From contig NZ_AP023441.1 in the NCBI RefSeq assembly GCF_019976755.1, forward strand, positions 1,240,001 to 1,304,000: DNA of 64,000 nt, written 5' to 3'. Numbering within the stretch: position 1 is the first letter of the stretch; every line of letters begins with the position of its first letter. This DNA is from Nostoc sp. MS1. GTDB lineage: Bacteria; Cyanobacteriota; Cyanobacteriia; Cyanobacteriales; Nostocaceae. A program made the position numbers and the translations under genes. Shown here in pieces: positions 1 through 8,669 of the stretch. The notes below the pieces were generated by a model. The model worked only from the letters and a program-made list of their open reading frames with translations, was not told the origin of the DNA and searched no databases.

Positions 1-116
1 TGTAGAAAGACAAATCAAAACACACAGAAACGCCGAAGTTTAACGCCAAGGAACAAAAACCTCCTCTGCGCTCCTCCGCGCTTCCCTCTGCGTTCCTCTG
101 CGTTAAAAAAACCTCC
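1..116. repeat. Intergenic leader with CTCTGCG direct repeats
   Basis: No gene is visible. Positions 61-105 hold several near-copies of an 8-10 base unit of the type CCTCTGCG(TT), ending close to the start of the permease gene. Such low-complexity direct repeats are common between genes in Nostoc-type genomes. The preceding gene lies outside the window. Confidence 0.5.
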
Positions 117-1049
117 ATGAATAACCTCAACTTCCTCTCTGACTACCTAATCGCCAGTATAAACTTAGCCGTACCCTTAGCATTTGCCGCCCTCGGTGGA
201 ATGTACTCAGAACGCTCAGGAGTGCTAAATATTGCCTTAGAAGGGATGTTATTGACAGGTGCTTTTACAAGTGCAATAGCCACATTTTACACTAATAATC
301 CTTGGCTGGGTCTTCTCTGTGCCTTGATAGCTGGCGGATTAGTCGGATTATTCCATGCTTTCCTATGTGTTTCCTTATACGTCAATCAATTAGTCTCAGG
401 ATTAGCGATTAATTTAGTAGCTGCTGGCTTAACATCGTTTTTAGCGCGGTTAATATTTCAGGGTAACAGCACTCAGAGATTACCTGGAATTGAGGCGATA
501 AACATTCCTTTTTTAGCGGATATACCCCTACTAGGAGCTTTACTATTTCAGCGAGATATATTTGTATATTTACTACTAATTCTAATTGCTGTCAGCACTT
601 ATGTTTTATTTAATACTAGCTTTGGCTTAAACTTGCGTGCAGTGGGAGAATATCCCCAAGCTGCGGCGACCACTGGGGTATCAGTATCAAAAGTCAAGTA
701 TGTGGCTGTAATTATTAGTGGCTGTCTTGCTAGTTTAGGAGGTGCTGATCTCGCTTTAGTGCAGATCAAATTTTTCTCAGAAAATATGAGTGCAGGTAAA
801 GGATTTATTGCGATCGCTGCTTTAATTTTTGGGAGGTGGCATCCTATAGGTAGTACGTTGGCTTGTTTGTTATTTGGTGCAACGGAAGCTTTACAATTAC
901 GTATTCAAGCCTTGGGTGCAAATATACCTTATCAGTTTCTCGCCATGTTACCGTATGCGATCGCTATCTTCGCACTACTAGGGTTAGCAGGTAAATCCAA
1001 ACCACCCCAAGGGTTAGGCGTTTCTTACTCACCAGAAAATCGGCAATAA
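117..1049 (+). CDS. ABC transporter permease, BPD_transp_2 family (nucleoside/simple sugar type)
   Basis: Integral membrane subunit of an ABC importer. It resembles the second permease of BmpA-type nucleoside or simple-sugar importers. The 310 aa are almost wholly hydrophobic, with about eight membrane segments. The early motif NLAVPLAFAALGGMYSERSG and the following stretch around NIALEGM are typical of this family. The ATPase, solute-binding protein and first permease are not downstream, so they must lie upstream of the window or elsewhere. The ATG at 117 directly follows the repeat-rich leader. The substrate cannot be read from the sequence; purine nucleosides are the commonest for this subfamily. 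Confidence 0.8.
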   Translation: MNNLNFLSDYLIASINLAVPLAFAALGGMYSERSGVLNIALEGMLLTGAFTSAIATFYTNNPWLGLLCALIAGGLVGLFHAFLCVSLYVNQLVSGLAINLVAAGLTSFLARLIFQGNSTQRLPGIEAINIPFLADIPLLGALLFQRDIFVYLLLILIAVSTYVLFNTSFGLNLRAVGEYPQAAATTGVSVSKVKYVAVIISGCLASLGGADLALVQIKFFSENMSAGKGFIAIAALIFGRWHPIGSTLACLLFGATEALQLRIQALGANIPYQFLAMLPYAIAIFALLGLAGKSKPPQGLGVSYSPENRQ

Positions 1050-1126
1050 AATTTATAAAGTTTGTCGTAAAGATAACGATAGCTATTTGTAGATTTCACT
1101 TAATCATAGAAATCTGAATCGATAAA

Positions 1127-1624
1127 ATGAAAAATCGCATTATTATCATTGGCTTATCACTTTTACTATACGGAATAGCACTGAGTCTGCCATGTTTATT
1201 GTTTGATATATTACCAAGAGGTGTTGCCAAAGCTGACGCACCCCCAGGTCAAATTAATGCTTATGGTAATCTGGATAACATAACGGAAATGACTGGAATT
1301 GAGCTAACTATTGCTGGGTTATTTGGATTATTATTCTTTGTCATTTCCCCGTCACTTGGTTGGTTAGCTAACCCAACTTACTGGATGTCATGTATATTTT
1401 TAGCAAGACAACAGTATAAATTTTCCTTCTTTTCGGCATTAATAGCAGTCATTATAGGTTTTGCAGGCACAGTATCAGCATTTTGGTATAGATTACCTAA
1501 TGGTAGTAGTCCTAACTCGGAACTACTGCTGAATAAATTGTTGCCGGGTTTTTGGTTTTGGCTTGCTGCTCCCTTACTGATAGGAGTGGTAAGTTTGCTC
1601 AAGTTAACCAAATTGATTAAATAA
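1127..1624 (+). CDS. Hypothetical integral membrane protein
   Basis: A 165-aa protein I do not recognise. It has an N-terminal hydrophobic segment (about residues 4-26), a short polar loop rich in Pro, Gly and Asn (about 35-52), then three more membrane segments (about 58-75, 95-115 and 140-160). The ATG follows the permease stop by 77 bases on the same strand, so co-transcription is possible. No catalytic motif is visible. Confidence 0.6.
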   Translation: MKNRIIIIGLSLLLYGIALSLPCLLFDILPRGVAKADAPPGQINAYGNLDNITEMTGIELTIAGLFGLLFFVISPSLGWLANPTYWMSCIFLARQQYKFSFFSALIAVIIGFAGTVSAFWYRLPNGSSPNSELLLNKLLPGFWFWLAAPLLIGVVSLLKLTKLIK

Positions 1625-1635
1625 CTACCCCAGCT

Positions 1636-2106
1636 TTAACTATTACTATTAGTAACACTTAACTTAACCAAATCAATATCAGCCAGCCAGATGAGCCGAC
1701 TTTGAGCCGATGTCTTTTCTGGTAGAATTGGCGATCGCCATTCCACAGCATACAGCCAATTATGTTTTAGACTAAAGATACCTTGAATAATACGTTTGTT
1801 TGGCTGCTCACTAAAATCAACCTCAACTACATCGCCTAACTTAAAAGCTGGAGTAACAACACCATTACTTCTGAGTACATTTGTTGCGGAAAATTCCCCA
1901 TGACGTAGATATAGCGTTTCATCATGACAAACTATGGCATAAATCCATTGCTCATCCTCCCAATGAACGCCGCAGCAATAACCATGTAAATTAGAGCTTG
2001 GTAAAAATACTTTCTCTTGTATTTGCACAGCCAATGACGGTATATTTTCACCCCAAGGCGGAGAAATATACCAACAGGACTCTAACATGGTAATCTCGTT
2101 CATCAT
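1636..2106 (-). CDS. Conserved Nostoc hypothetical protein, probably DUF1392
   Basis: A soluble 156-aa protein. The N-terminal pattern LESCWYISPPWGE and a later YCCGVHW core resemble, from memory, the DUF1392 family found almost only in filamentous cyanobacteria. It has no signal peptide or membrane segment. It converges with the preceding membrane protein gene, with 11 bases between stops. Two ATGs lie at the start (M-M-N); either is possible. Function is unknown, and the family assignment is tentative. Confidence 0.55.
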   Translation of the reverse strand: MMNEITMLESCWYISPPWGENIPSLAVQIQEKVFLPSSNLHGYCCGVHWEDEQWIYAIVCHDETLYLRHGEFSATNVLRSNGVVTPAFKLGDVVEVDFSEQPNKRIIQGIFSLKHNWLYAVEWRSPILPEKTSAQSRLIWLADIDLVKLSVTNSNS

Positions 2107-2232
2107 GATGCTTTTGTGGCTTTCTTTTTATACATACACTTGCTTACACCATAGTTATCCGGAACATATTTTCCATAAGTTGCAAAAACAACAAGAAGTA
2201 TATATAGATTCACTTGTAGAGGTTAGCAAATT

Positions 2233-2856
2233 ATGGGTTTCTATTCACAAGTAATTTTCCCGCGTCTTCTCGACTGGAGTATGTCAGATCCCGTCTTCGC
2301 TAAATATCGTCAAGAACTACTAAAAGACGTTACAGGAGAAGTATTAGAAATTGGCTTCGGTACTGGATTAAATTTGGCTTACTATCCTCAGCATATTCGC
2401 AAAATCACTACAGTAGATGTAAATCCAGGGATGAATGCGTTAGCACAGAAGCGTATTGATGAGTCTGGTATTAAAGTTGAAAAACTTTTGCTATCAGGTG
2501 AAAATCTTCCTATGTCAGATAATACCTTTGATAGCGTAGTTAGCACATGGACTCTATGTAGTATTGCCAATGTTGAGCAAGCTATAAAAGAAGTTTACCG
2601 GGTATTAAAACCGGATGGTAAGTTCTTTTTTCTGGAACATGGACTTAGTGATCAGCCGAAGGTACAGGTATGGCAAAATCGGCTCACACCAATTCAAAAA
2701 GTTATAGCTGATGGCTGTCACTTAAATCGAAATATGCAGCAATTGGTAGCAAAAAGTTTTGATGATATAAAGCTAGAACGCTTCACACCAGAAAAGCTTC
2801 CAGATGTGATGGCTCATATGTATAAGGGATGTGCAACTAAAAAGGTGCAGCACTGA
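2233..2856 (+). CDS. Class I SAM-dependent methyltransferase
   Basis: A 207-aa protein with a Rossmann-type methyltransferase domain (Methyltransf_11 type). Motif I, EIGFGTGLN, lies near residues 35-43. An acidic end of beta-2 follows (TVDVNPGM), then a motif-IV-like segment (DSVVSTWTLCSI) and EVYRVLKPDGKFFFLEHG after it. This arrangement is usual for small-molecule methyltransferases related to UbiE or phospholipid methyltransferases. The substrate is not evident. It is a single gene facing the channel gene downstream. Confidence 0.85.
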   Translation: MGFYSQVIFPRLLDWSMSDPVFAKYRQELLKDVTGEVLEIGFGTGLNLAYYPQHIRKITTVDVNPGMNALAQKRIDESGIKVEKLLLSGENLPMSDNTFDSVVSTWTLCSIANVEQAIKEVYRVLKPDGKFFFLEHGLSDQPKVQVWQNRLTPIQKVIADGCHLNRNMQQLVAKSFDDIKLERFTPEKLPDVMAHMYKGCATKKVQH

Positions 2857-2987
2857 AAGCCTTTTACAGTCAAGTTTTTATGATTGAACAAAACTTAATA
2901 CAAGAATTGATTTTACGGACATAAAAAATTTACAGCATGACTTTAACGGTATATTACTAATAATTGCCGTTCTTGTGGCTACCTCCG

Positions 2988-3893
2988 ATGAAATTCCCAC
3001 TGAAGAGACTTTCCAAGAAACGACCACAGCGAGTTCAAATAAAAATTCAAGATGGAAAATTTGAGATTATTGGCATGGGTACATGGTATTCATACTGGCG
3101 TGATCCTTACCATTTGTTATTAACAATTCCGTGGTCTGGATTTTTATTAATAATTTGTCTTTCTTACATCACAATTAATATTATATTTGCTCTAGCTTAT
3201 TGGCTAGGAGGAGATTGTATTGCCAATGCTAGACCAGGCTCTTTTTTAGATTTATTTTTCTTTAGTGTGCAAACACTCGCATCCATTGGTTATGGTGCAA
3301 TGTATCCTAAGACACTATATTCTAATATAGTTGTCACCATCGAAGCCATGATTGGTTTAGTGGGAATTGCCCTCATGACAGGGCTGGCATTTGCTCGATT
3401 TTCCCGCCCTTCTGCCCGTGTCATATTTAGTCGTGTCGCCGTAATTACACCCTATAATGGTGTACCAACTTTGATGTTTCGCACTGCTAACCAACGGCGT
3501 AATTTAATTTTAGAAGCACAGATGCGGGTTTATTTAATGCGGGATGAAATCACCACAGAAGGAGAATTTATTCGGCGTTTTCATGATTTAAAACTACTGA
3601 GAACTCAAACTCCAAGTTTTACATTAAGTTGGTTAGCACTACATCCAATAGATGAAACAAGTCCTCTTTATGGAATGTCAGCAGAGTCATTAATTCAAAC
3701 AAACACAAATATAATTATTTCGGTCAGTGGTATAGATGAAGCTGTTGCACAAGTAGTTCATGCTCGTCATCAATATACCGCTCATAATATTTTATGGAAT
3801 AATCGTTTTGTTGATATCTTTCACCACACATCAGACGGACATCGATACATTGACTATAAATACTTTCATGATGTTGAACCTTTAGAGAAATAA
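2988..3893 (+). CDS. Inward-rectifier (KirBac-type) potassium channel
   Basis: A potassium channel of the prokaryotic Kir family, about 301 aa from the ATG at 2988; an in-frame TTG at 2964 would add eight residues. The first membrane helix covers about residues 37-70. The pore loop carries the filter TLASIGYGAMYP near 95-106, whose GYG signature confers K+ selectivity. The second helix lies at about 115-143. The remaining 150 residues form the cytoplasmic beta-rich domain typical of Kir channels (MRVYLMRDE and SWLALHPIDETSPLYG segments). No transport partner lies nearby. Confidence 0.9.
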   Translation: MKFPLKRLSKKRPQRVQIKIQDGKFEIIGMGTWYSYWRDPYHLLLTIPWSGFLLIICLSYITINIIFALAYWLGGDCIANARPGSFLDLFFFSVQTLASIGYGAMYPKTLYSNIVVTIEAMIGLVGIALMTGLAFARFSRPSARVIFSRVAVITPYNGVPTLMFRTANQRRNLILEAQMRVYLMRDEITTEGEFIRRFHDLKLLRTQTPSFTLSWLALHPIDETSPLYGMSAESLIQTNTNIIISVSGIDEAVAQVVHARHQYTAHNILWNNRFVDIFHHTSDGHRYIDYKYFHDVEPLEK

Positions 3894-3905
3894 TTAATGA
3901 GTTAG

Positions 3906-3968
3906 TAGGGTGTGTCAGTAGGAATATCTTCTTGTTATAGTTAGGGTTTATCGTACTGACGCACCTTA
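3906..3968. repeat. Inverted repeat between convergent genes
   Basis: Arms TAGGGTGTGTCAGTA (3906-3920) and TACTGACGCACCTTA (3954-3968) pair over 15 positions with two imperfect pairs, enclosing about 33 bases. It lies between the converging channel and DUF2358 genes, where it could act as a terminator. The arm sequence also looks like a dispersed Nostoc palindrome. Confidence 0.6.
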
Positions 3969-3987
3969 CATTTTGGAGATTTTTTAT

Positions 3988-4422
3988 TTATAAATCCCTA
4001 TTTTCGCCCTTTACCCAAAACTGCCGCAAAATCTCTCCCGGCTTTCGATCCCAAGTATCTATATGTTCGTAAATTAAATTATTTTGCCTCAACTTATAAG
4101 TTGAATAACCATTAAAAAAAATATCTGCTTGCCAAGGAACACGCAAAGTTCCCCGCACCGTCCATTTAGCTAAAACTGTATATTCATCTACCTGAGATAC
4201 TTCATGTAAATCGAAGTAGATTTGAGTGAAAAATAACCGTGCATGAAAGCGTAAAGTCCAAAAAATGATTCTGTAGTTAAATTTGCCCTTAAATTTATTT
4301 ACAGGGTCTTGAAAGTAAATATCTTGCGTATAGATATCATACGAGATATCCTTCTCAAACAGTGTCGGTAAATCTTGTTGGAGAGTTTTGATTACTTGTG
4401 CTATTGGTAGTTGAGATTCCAC
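3988..4422 (-). CDS. DUF2358 family protein
   Basis: A 144-aa soluble protein of a family restricted to cyanobacteria and plastid-bearing eukaryotes, with an NTF2/SnoaL-like look. Visible features are the segment DISYDIYTQDIYFQDPVNKF, a central WTLRFHARLFF, the strand TVLAKWTVRGTLRVPW, and a C-terminal HIDTWDRKPGEIL. The start is a GTG at 4422; no upstream ATG fits. No function is established for the family. Confidence 0.75.
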   Translation of the reverse strand: MESQLPIAQVIKTLQQDLPTLFEKDISYDIYTQDIYFQDPVNKFKGKFNYRIIFWTLRFHARLFFTQIYFDLHEVSQVDEYTVLAKWTVRGTLRVPWQADIFFNGYSTYKLRQNNLIYEHIDTWDRKPGEILRQFWVKGENRDL

Positions 4423-4473
4423 AATCTTTTCCTATCTTTTAGGCTTTTATGCCAACACTAGGAAAATCATACA

Positions 4474-5172
4474 TTATAAAAGTGCTAAGATAGGCAATTT
4501 TTCAGTTTTGGGTTTAATCTCTAAAGCTGATGTCAACCCATCAAACATTAAGTTAAAAGCATTATAAATTCTCTCTATCATTTTTAAAACTTGCGCTTCC
4601 TCATCCTGAGTCAACTGAACTTCTGCCAAATAATTTGTCAGCTTCTCTGCAAATACTCTATAATTTTTCTCAAATTCCCAGTGGTAATTAGAAAAGTACT
4701 TCAAACTACTACAGTAATTAACTGTATCCATAAAATCGACAGTATACCCTAAAAAGATGTTACTTGTAGATTCCAGAGTTAATAACAAAACGACGCGCTC
4801 ATAGTCACTTTGTGCTTGAAAAACTTCCGACATAAGTGCATAGGTAGCATCCCGCGTAGTTGCACAATTACGGCTGTAAATAGACTGCACCGTCAGTATT
4901 TTACATTCCATATCATGGACATCGCTGACAAACCAATGTTCATGCCCACTTTGCTCTAGCCTATGCTTGCGGACGATATTGCGGATTTTATCATTAGTAA
5001 TTCGTTCTTCGTTGAGTCGGAGTAAATCTTGAAAAGACATTACCCAGAAACTCAAACGTGCAGCCACAGAGGCAAATTGTTCTAAAGTTATATCGTCAGT
5101 TAACAGTTGGAAAAACTGATGTTTTGTAAATTGAAACTGTTTATTAGCCAGATAATTTTGAATTTTTTGCAT
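4474..5172 (-). CDS. Heme-oxygenase-fold (TenA/HO-like) protein
   Basis: An all-helical protein of 232 aa. Histidines and acidic residues are spaced as in heme-oxygenase-like metalloproteins: an acidic helix near LLRLNEER, then HRLEQSGHEHWFVSDV around residues 78-95, and later FSNYHWEFEKNY. The family includes TenA and the non-heme diiron HO-like oxidases. The metal ligands cannot be fixed by eye, so enzymatic activity is open. It follows ycf37 on the same strand, but a strong hairpin separates the two genes, so they are probably transcribed separately. Confidence 0.6.
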   Translation of the reverse strand: MQKIQNYLANKQFQFTKHQFFQLLTDDITLEQFASVAARLSFWVMSFQDLLRLNEERITNDKIRNIVRKHRLEQSGHEHWFVSDVHDMECKILTVQSIYSRNCATTRDATYALMSEVFQAQSDYERVVLLLTLESTSNIFLGYTVDFMDTVNYCSSLKYFSNYHWEFEKNYRVFAEKLTNYLAEVQLTQDEEAQVLKMIERIYNAFNLMFDGLTSALEIKPKTEKLPILALL

Positions 5173-5282
5173 AACAGTTGCGATATTAGATGTTTATATA
5201 GACATCAGCTTAATATCTACAATTTACGCAAAAAAAACTATATTGCTTTTTATAACATCAAAATCAAATATTACATCTCATA

Positions 5283-5319
5283 TTCAAAAAGGTGCATTAC
5301 TTAACTGCACCTTTTTGAA
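5283..5319 (-). terminator. Strong hairpin terminator downstream of ycf37
   Basis: A perfect 14-bp stem (5283-5296 with 5306-5319) with a 9-base loop. The arms end in A/T runs, so it can terminate in either direction. It begins about 20 bases after the ycf37 stop and separates that gene from the HO-fold gene. Confidence 0.8.
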
Positions 5320-5338
5320 ATTTCCTGATTTTGATTAA

Positions 5339-5863
5339 TTACGCAGCTACTAAACGGCGTAAAGATTCAGCACGACGCTTTGCTATAGAATTATTGGGTG
5401 CAAATTTTAGTGCTTCTTCGTACATTTGTAACGCCTGAGCATTCAATTTTTTCCGCTCATAAGCATGACCCAGATTATTTAGTGCTACTACATAATCTGG
5501 TTTCAATTTTAGCGCCTCTTTATACTGACGAATTGCCAAATCATATTGATCTTGGGCAAAATAAGCATATCCCAAACCATTGTAAATAGGAGCAGTGTTT
5601 TCTTCTCCTTCTTCCTCAGCTGCTTTGAGCGACTTTTGAAACAATGGTATAGCTTGTGTAAACACTTTCTTTTCTGAATAGATGCAGGCTAACTCATAAT
5701 ATTCTTGAGCCGTACCTTTATCTTTACTCAACTTGTTACGCAATCGTGAGAAAGAGCTTTCACGCTTACGAGTCTTGAACAGCTGGCGGAAAACACTCAC
5801 AAGTGTAAATGCAAGTAAACCAACCAAAACAGAGAGATAAACAACCGCTAGACTGTTATCCAT
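5339..5863 (-). CDS. ycf37: Ycf37-like TPR protein (photosystem I assembly)
   Basis: A 174-aa protein from the ATG at 5863; a TTG at 5872 would add three residues. An N-terminal membrane helix (about residues 5-27) is followed by a basic stretch, then three tetratricopeptide repeats. The repeats include NGLGYAYFAQDQYDLAIRQY and ALNNLGHAYERKKLNAQALQ. Length and architecture match Ycf37 of Synechocystis and Pyg7 of plants, thylakoid-anchored factors that stabilise photosystem I during assembly. The assignment rests on recalled similarity of the N-terminus (MDNSL) and the TPR block. Confidence 0.75.
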   Translation of the reverse strand: MDNSLAVVYLSVLVGLLAFTLVSVFRQLFKTRKRESSFSRLRNKLSKDKGTAQEYYELACIYSEKKVFTQAIPLFQKSLKAAEEEGEENTAPIYNGLGYAYFAQDQYDLAIRQYKEALKLKPDYVVALNNLGHAYERKKLNAQALQMYEEALKFAPNNSIAKRRAESLRRLVAA

Positions 5864-5927
5864 TGCCTTCAAATCAAATTATTATAGGTGCTTCAATATC
5901 TATTATGGGGCTTTTGGGAGTGGCAAA

Positions 5928-5974
5928 GATGAGGGAGTGGGGGGAGATGACGGAGATGAGGGAGTGGGGGGAGA
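5928..5974. repeat. Tandem direct repeat, 27-bp period, upstream of ycf37
   Basis: A 20-base unit starting GATGAGGGAGTGGGG occurs exactly twice (5928-5947 and 5955-5974) inside a purine-rich stretch spanning 5910-5990. It lies in the gap between the solute-binding protein stop and the ycf37 start and is one of several G-rich short-repeat tracts in the window. Confidence 0.75.
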
Positions 5975-6021
5975 CAAGGGAGAGAATAATTATTACTGTG
6001 CCTCTTGCTTTTGACTATGGA

Positions 6022-6834
6022 CTATGGACTATTGACTAATCCCCAATACTTAATTCTTTCGTTTAACCAGCCTTGAGCTATGTAACGAGCGATCGCTTCG
6101 TTAACTTCCCTTCTCATTTCATCGTACTGCAATCCTTTGGGCATGACTACAGATAAGGGTGCTGTTGATAATTTTGTTGGGAGTAACCGATATTGAGGAT
6201 TTTCTTTTACCCAACCGCTCAGAACACTCCCATCGGCGGCAAAGGCAACTACACTATTATTCTCTAGTGCAGTTTGCGCTTCTTGGTAGGACTTAACTCC
6301 TACTAACTCGGCGTTGGGGATGTAATAGCGTACTTCGGCAATGGTGCTGGAATTATAGAGGACGGCTACTTTACGTTTTGCTAAATCATTTATTTGCTGT
6401 ACAGCCGCATCTTTGGTAACGATATAAGTTCCATCCATATAATAAGGAACACTGAAATCTACCAAACGTGAGCGTGATGCGGTGGCTGTGACTCTAGCGA
6501 TCGCCATATCCACTTTATGATTCAATACTACAGATAAGCGATCGCGATTATTTACGCTTTGCAGTCTCACAGCATCTGGTTTACCTAGCAAATCAGTTGC
6601 TAAACGCTGTGCTAAATCAATTTCTAAGCCTTGTAACTTGCCACTTGCATCCTTAAAACCCAACAGAGGCAAATTATCTTTCACCGCTACCGTTATATAA
6701 CCCCGGCGCTGAATCTCTGGGGTTGTCGCGGCAGATGCTACAAATCCTGTTGCTAAGAGAATACAAATAATAGTGGCGGATAATACCAGATGTAACCGAC
6801 TAATTATTCGCCTTCTGTTACATCCGTTATTCAT
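6022..6834 (-). CDS. Periplasmic amino-acid-type solute-binding protein (SBP_bac_3)
   Basis: A 270-aa exported protein. An Arg-rich N-terminus is followed by a hydrophobic signal segment (about residues 12-34, ending near VASAATT). The mature part has the family-3 solute-binding layout: RGYITVAVKDNLPLLGFKD at the first lobe, then GLEIDLAQRLA, and RSRLVDFSVPYYMDGTYIV near the hinge. Such proteins bind polar amino acids for ABC importers or act as sensors. No permease or ATPase is adjacent. It starts 12 bases after the rplT stop on the same strand, so it may be a tail gene of the ribosomal operon. Confidence 0.8.
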   Translation of the reverse strand: MNNGCNRRRIISRLHLVLSATIICILLATGFVASAATTPEIQRRGYITVAVKDNLPLLGFKDASGKLQGLEIDLAQRLATDLLGKPDAVRLQSVNNRDRLSVVLNHKVDMAIARVTATASRSRLVDFSVPYYMDGTYIVTKDAAVQQINDLAKRKVAVLYNSSTIAEVRYYIPNAELVGVKSYQEAQTALENNSVVAFAADGSVLSGWVKENPQYRLLPTKLSTAPLSVVMPKGLQYDEMRREVNEAIARYIAQGWLNERIKYWGLVNSP

Positions 6835-6846
6835 CCGTTGCCACCT

Positions 6847-7203
6847 TTAACCTTTAGCTTGAATTGCCAACTGTGCCACTTTGGTGAAGCTTGCAGGATC
6901 GAGAACTGCCAACTGTGCCAACATTTTGCGGTTGAGTTGGATGTTAGCTTTTTTCAAGTTACCAATTAACTGACTGTAACTTAATCCCTGTTCTCTAGCA
7001 GCCGCGTTAATGCGGGTAATCCACAGACGACGGAAATCGCGCTTTTTCTTTTTGCGATCGCGGTATGCACTGCGGAGTGCTTTCATTACCTGCTGGTTAG
7101 CGGTTCTAAACAAAGTAGAGTGAGAACCACGAAAACCCTTAGCTAATTTGAGAATTTTATTGCGGCGTTTACGAGCAACGTTACCGCGTTTTACGCGAGT
7201 CAT
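6847..7203 (-). CDS. rplT: 50S ribosomal protein L20
   Basis: A 118-aa basic protein, full length for L20. It begins with the characteristic TRVKRGNVARKRRNKILK and contains the helical RNA-binding run and the C-terminal globular part (AAREQGLSYSQLIGNLKKA). L20 binds 23S rRNA early in 50S assembly and in many bacteria represses its own operon. It lies 27 bases downstream of rpmI, the usual L35-L20 pair. infC, which often precedes this pair in other bacteria, is not upstream here. Confidence 0.98.
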   Translation of the reverse strand: MTRVKRGNVARKRRNKILKLAKGFRGSHSTLFRTANQQVMKALRSAYRDRKKKKRDFRRLWITRINAAAREQGLSYSQLIGNLKKANIQLNRKMLAQLAVLDPASFTKVAQLAIQAKG

Positions 7204-7230
7204 AATTTTATTCCTGAAAAAATTACAAAT

Positions 7231-7428
7231 TTACAAATAAGGCAACATTAAACGCACGTTTTCTTCGTCGCGCTCGTTAACAACTGCCATCTTGGAAAGA
7301 CCACGCTTTTTGTTAGTAGTCTTGTGTTCTAAAAGGTGGTTTTTGAAAGCCTTACGGCGCACAATTTTACCGCTACCAGTAGCGCGGAACCGCTTTGCAG
7401 CTGCTTTGCGTGTTTTTAGTTTAGGCAT
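7231..7428 (-). CDS. rpmI: 50S ribosomal protein L35
   Basis: A 65-aa very basic protein of standard L35 length. It starts PKLKTRKAAAKRFRATGSGK and contains the conserved NHLLEHKTTNKKRGLSK. It is the first gene of the rpmI-rplT pair. The upstream gap (7429-7611) holds heptamer repeats and a small hairpin. I could not identify an L20-binding leader by eye. Confidence 0.98.
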   Translation of the reverse strand: MPKLKTRKAAAKRFRATGSGKIVRRKAFKNHLLEHKTTNKKRGLSKMAVVNERDEENVRLMLPYL

Positions 7429-7471
7429 GAATTGGATCTAATTCGACACAATCCCTCATTATATATTATTT

Positions 7472-7500
7472 TAGTCATTAGTCATTAGTCATTAGTCAGT
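7472..7500. repeat. Heptamer short tandem repeats (TTAGTCA type)
   Basis: Four consecutive copies of the 7-base unit TTAGTCA, followed by a related TTGACAGTTG. It lies upstream of rpmI. This is the classical short tandemly repeated repetitive sequence type of heterocystous cyanobacteria and recurs at many gaps in this window. Confidence 0.85.
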
Positions 7501-7562
7501 TGACAGTTGTTAATAGTTTTTCTCCTCGGCTCCTCATCTCCCTCATCTCCCCAAATAAATAA

Positions 7563-7588
7563 GGGTGTAAGAGTCCACCCCTACACCC
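7563..7588. terminator. Small hairpin downstream of the SH3b/PG-binding gene
   Basis: A 7-bp stem (GGGTGTA at 7563-7569 with TACACCC at 7582-7588) and a 12-base loop begin about 23 bases beyond the stop of the minus-strand gene. There is no long U-run, so terminator activity is only plausible. Confidence 0.4.
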
Positions 7589-7611
7589 ATATATACTTAC
7601 ACGCCTAAACT

Positions 7612-8451
7612 CTAACTTCTAAATAAAGCGCTGCGAGTCTCCGGCCCAAATACGCCATCAGCACGTAAACCGTTGTTGGCTTGGAACTCACGCACACGGC
7701 GGACTGTCACCGGGCCATAATAGCCTGTGGGTTCTACACCCAACGCGCTTTGCAATTCGGAAACTGCTGAACCGCGAGAACCAAGGCTGAGTGTTATGGG
7801 GCCGCCAGTACCACCTCCACCTGTACCGCCATTACCGCTACCACCACCAAGCAAAGCAACACGAGTTTGTGGACCGACTACACCATCAACACGCAACCCG
7901 TTGTTAGCTTGGAACTCGCGTACACGGCGGGCTGTTACTGAGCCGTAATAGCCTGTAGGTTCTACACCTAGCGCTCTTTGTACTGCTGCAACTGCTGAAC
8001 CGCGAGAACCAAGGCCTAATGTTACTCTACCGCCAACACCGCCGCCATAGTTACCGCCATAATTGCCGCCATAATTGCCGCCAGATGTGCCACTAACCCA
8101 TCTAGCTGCTACGTATCTATTACTAGATAGGCGAGCAAAACCGTTGACGCTTCCTGTCGTGTCGATGGCAGAACCGTTAGGAATGCAGTCTACAACTCTG
8201 GCATTGATGCTAGGAGAAGTACGTACATTTAGACAACTACCGTTAGTACGGACGTAGGCGGCAAAAGCGCCATTGACTTGAGTCAGAGCGGTAAATAATA
8301 CCATTACACCAGCAACAGACAACCAAGCCGACGACTTGAGCAATCTACCCCAGCTAAAATCAAACTTAGGTAATTCATATTCGAGATATTCAGCCTGACC
8401 GTTTGCCTCTTGGTTCGCAATGACCATAGAGGAATAAGCGATAAATTCCAT
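7612..8451 (-). CDS. SH3b protein with two peptidoglycan-binding domains
   Basis: A 279-aa envelope protein. A roughly 40-residue polar leader precedes one hydrophobic segment (about residues 41-64), an uncleaved anchor or late signal. Next comes a bacterial SH3 domain (about 65-118, with SCLNVRTSPSINARVVDCIP), a Gly/Asn-rich spacer with GGNYGGNYGG repeats, and two nearly identical PG_binding_1 domains (about 140-205 and 213-279). Each PG domain carries ALGVEPTGYYG and RRVREFQANNGLR. The duplication is recent enough to be visible in the DNA. It probably attaches to or senses the cell wall; there is no catalytic domain. The M23 gene upstream is also cell-wall related. Confidence 0.85.
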   Translation of the reverse strand: MEFIAYSSMVIANQEANGQAEYLEYELPKFDFSWGRLLKSSAWLSVAGVMVLFTALTQVNGAFAAYVRTNGSCLNVRTSPSINARVVDCIPNGSAIDTTGSVNGFARLSSNRYVAARWVSGTSGGNYGGNYGGNYGGGVGGRVTLGLGSRGSAVAAVQRALGVEPTGYYGSVTARRVREFQANNGLRVDGVVGPQTRVALLGGGSGNGGTGGGGTGGPITLSLGSRGSAVSELQSALGVEPTGYYGPVTVRRVREFQANNGLRADGVFGPETRSALFRS

Positions 8452-8669
8452 TGGTGAACACCTTTACGGGTAAAAGCTAAAAGATGAGAATTGATACTAT
8501 GTTTGTGTATTTTCAACTACTGAAGATCATAAAGGGTTTTCCCTTTTAGTATCAGCAAAAAGTAAAAAAATTTATAAAAATCCTTGATAGTGCGGTTTTC
8601 ATCATCGATTAATTTAGTTAAAAGTCAGAGAAACTATATTTTTCCACACATAAATAAATCTGATAATTT

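Noticed and set aside
5809..6039. 76-codon plus-strand ORF over the ycf37 upstream repeats
   Set aside because: Its middle is a translation of the 27-bp-period tandem repeat (REWGEMTEMREWGE) and its left end is antisense to ycf37.
7727..7948. Pro-rich plus-strand ORF opposite the SH3b gene
   Set aside because: Antisense shadow of the Gly-rich linker and PG-binding repeats.
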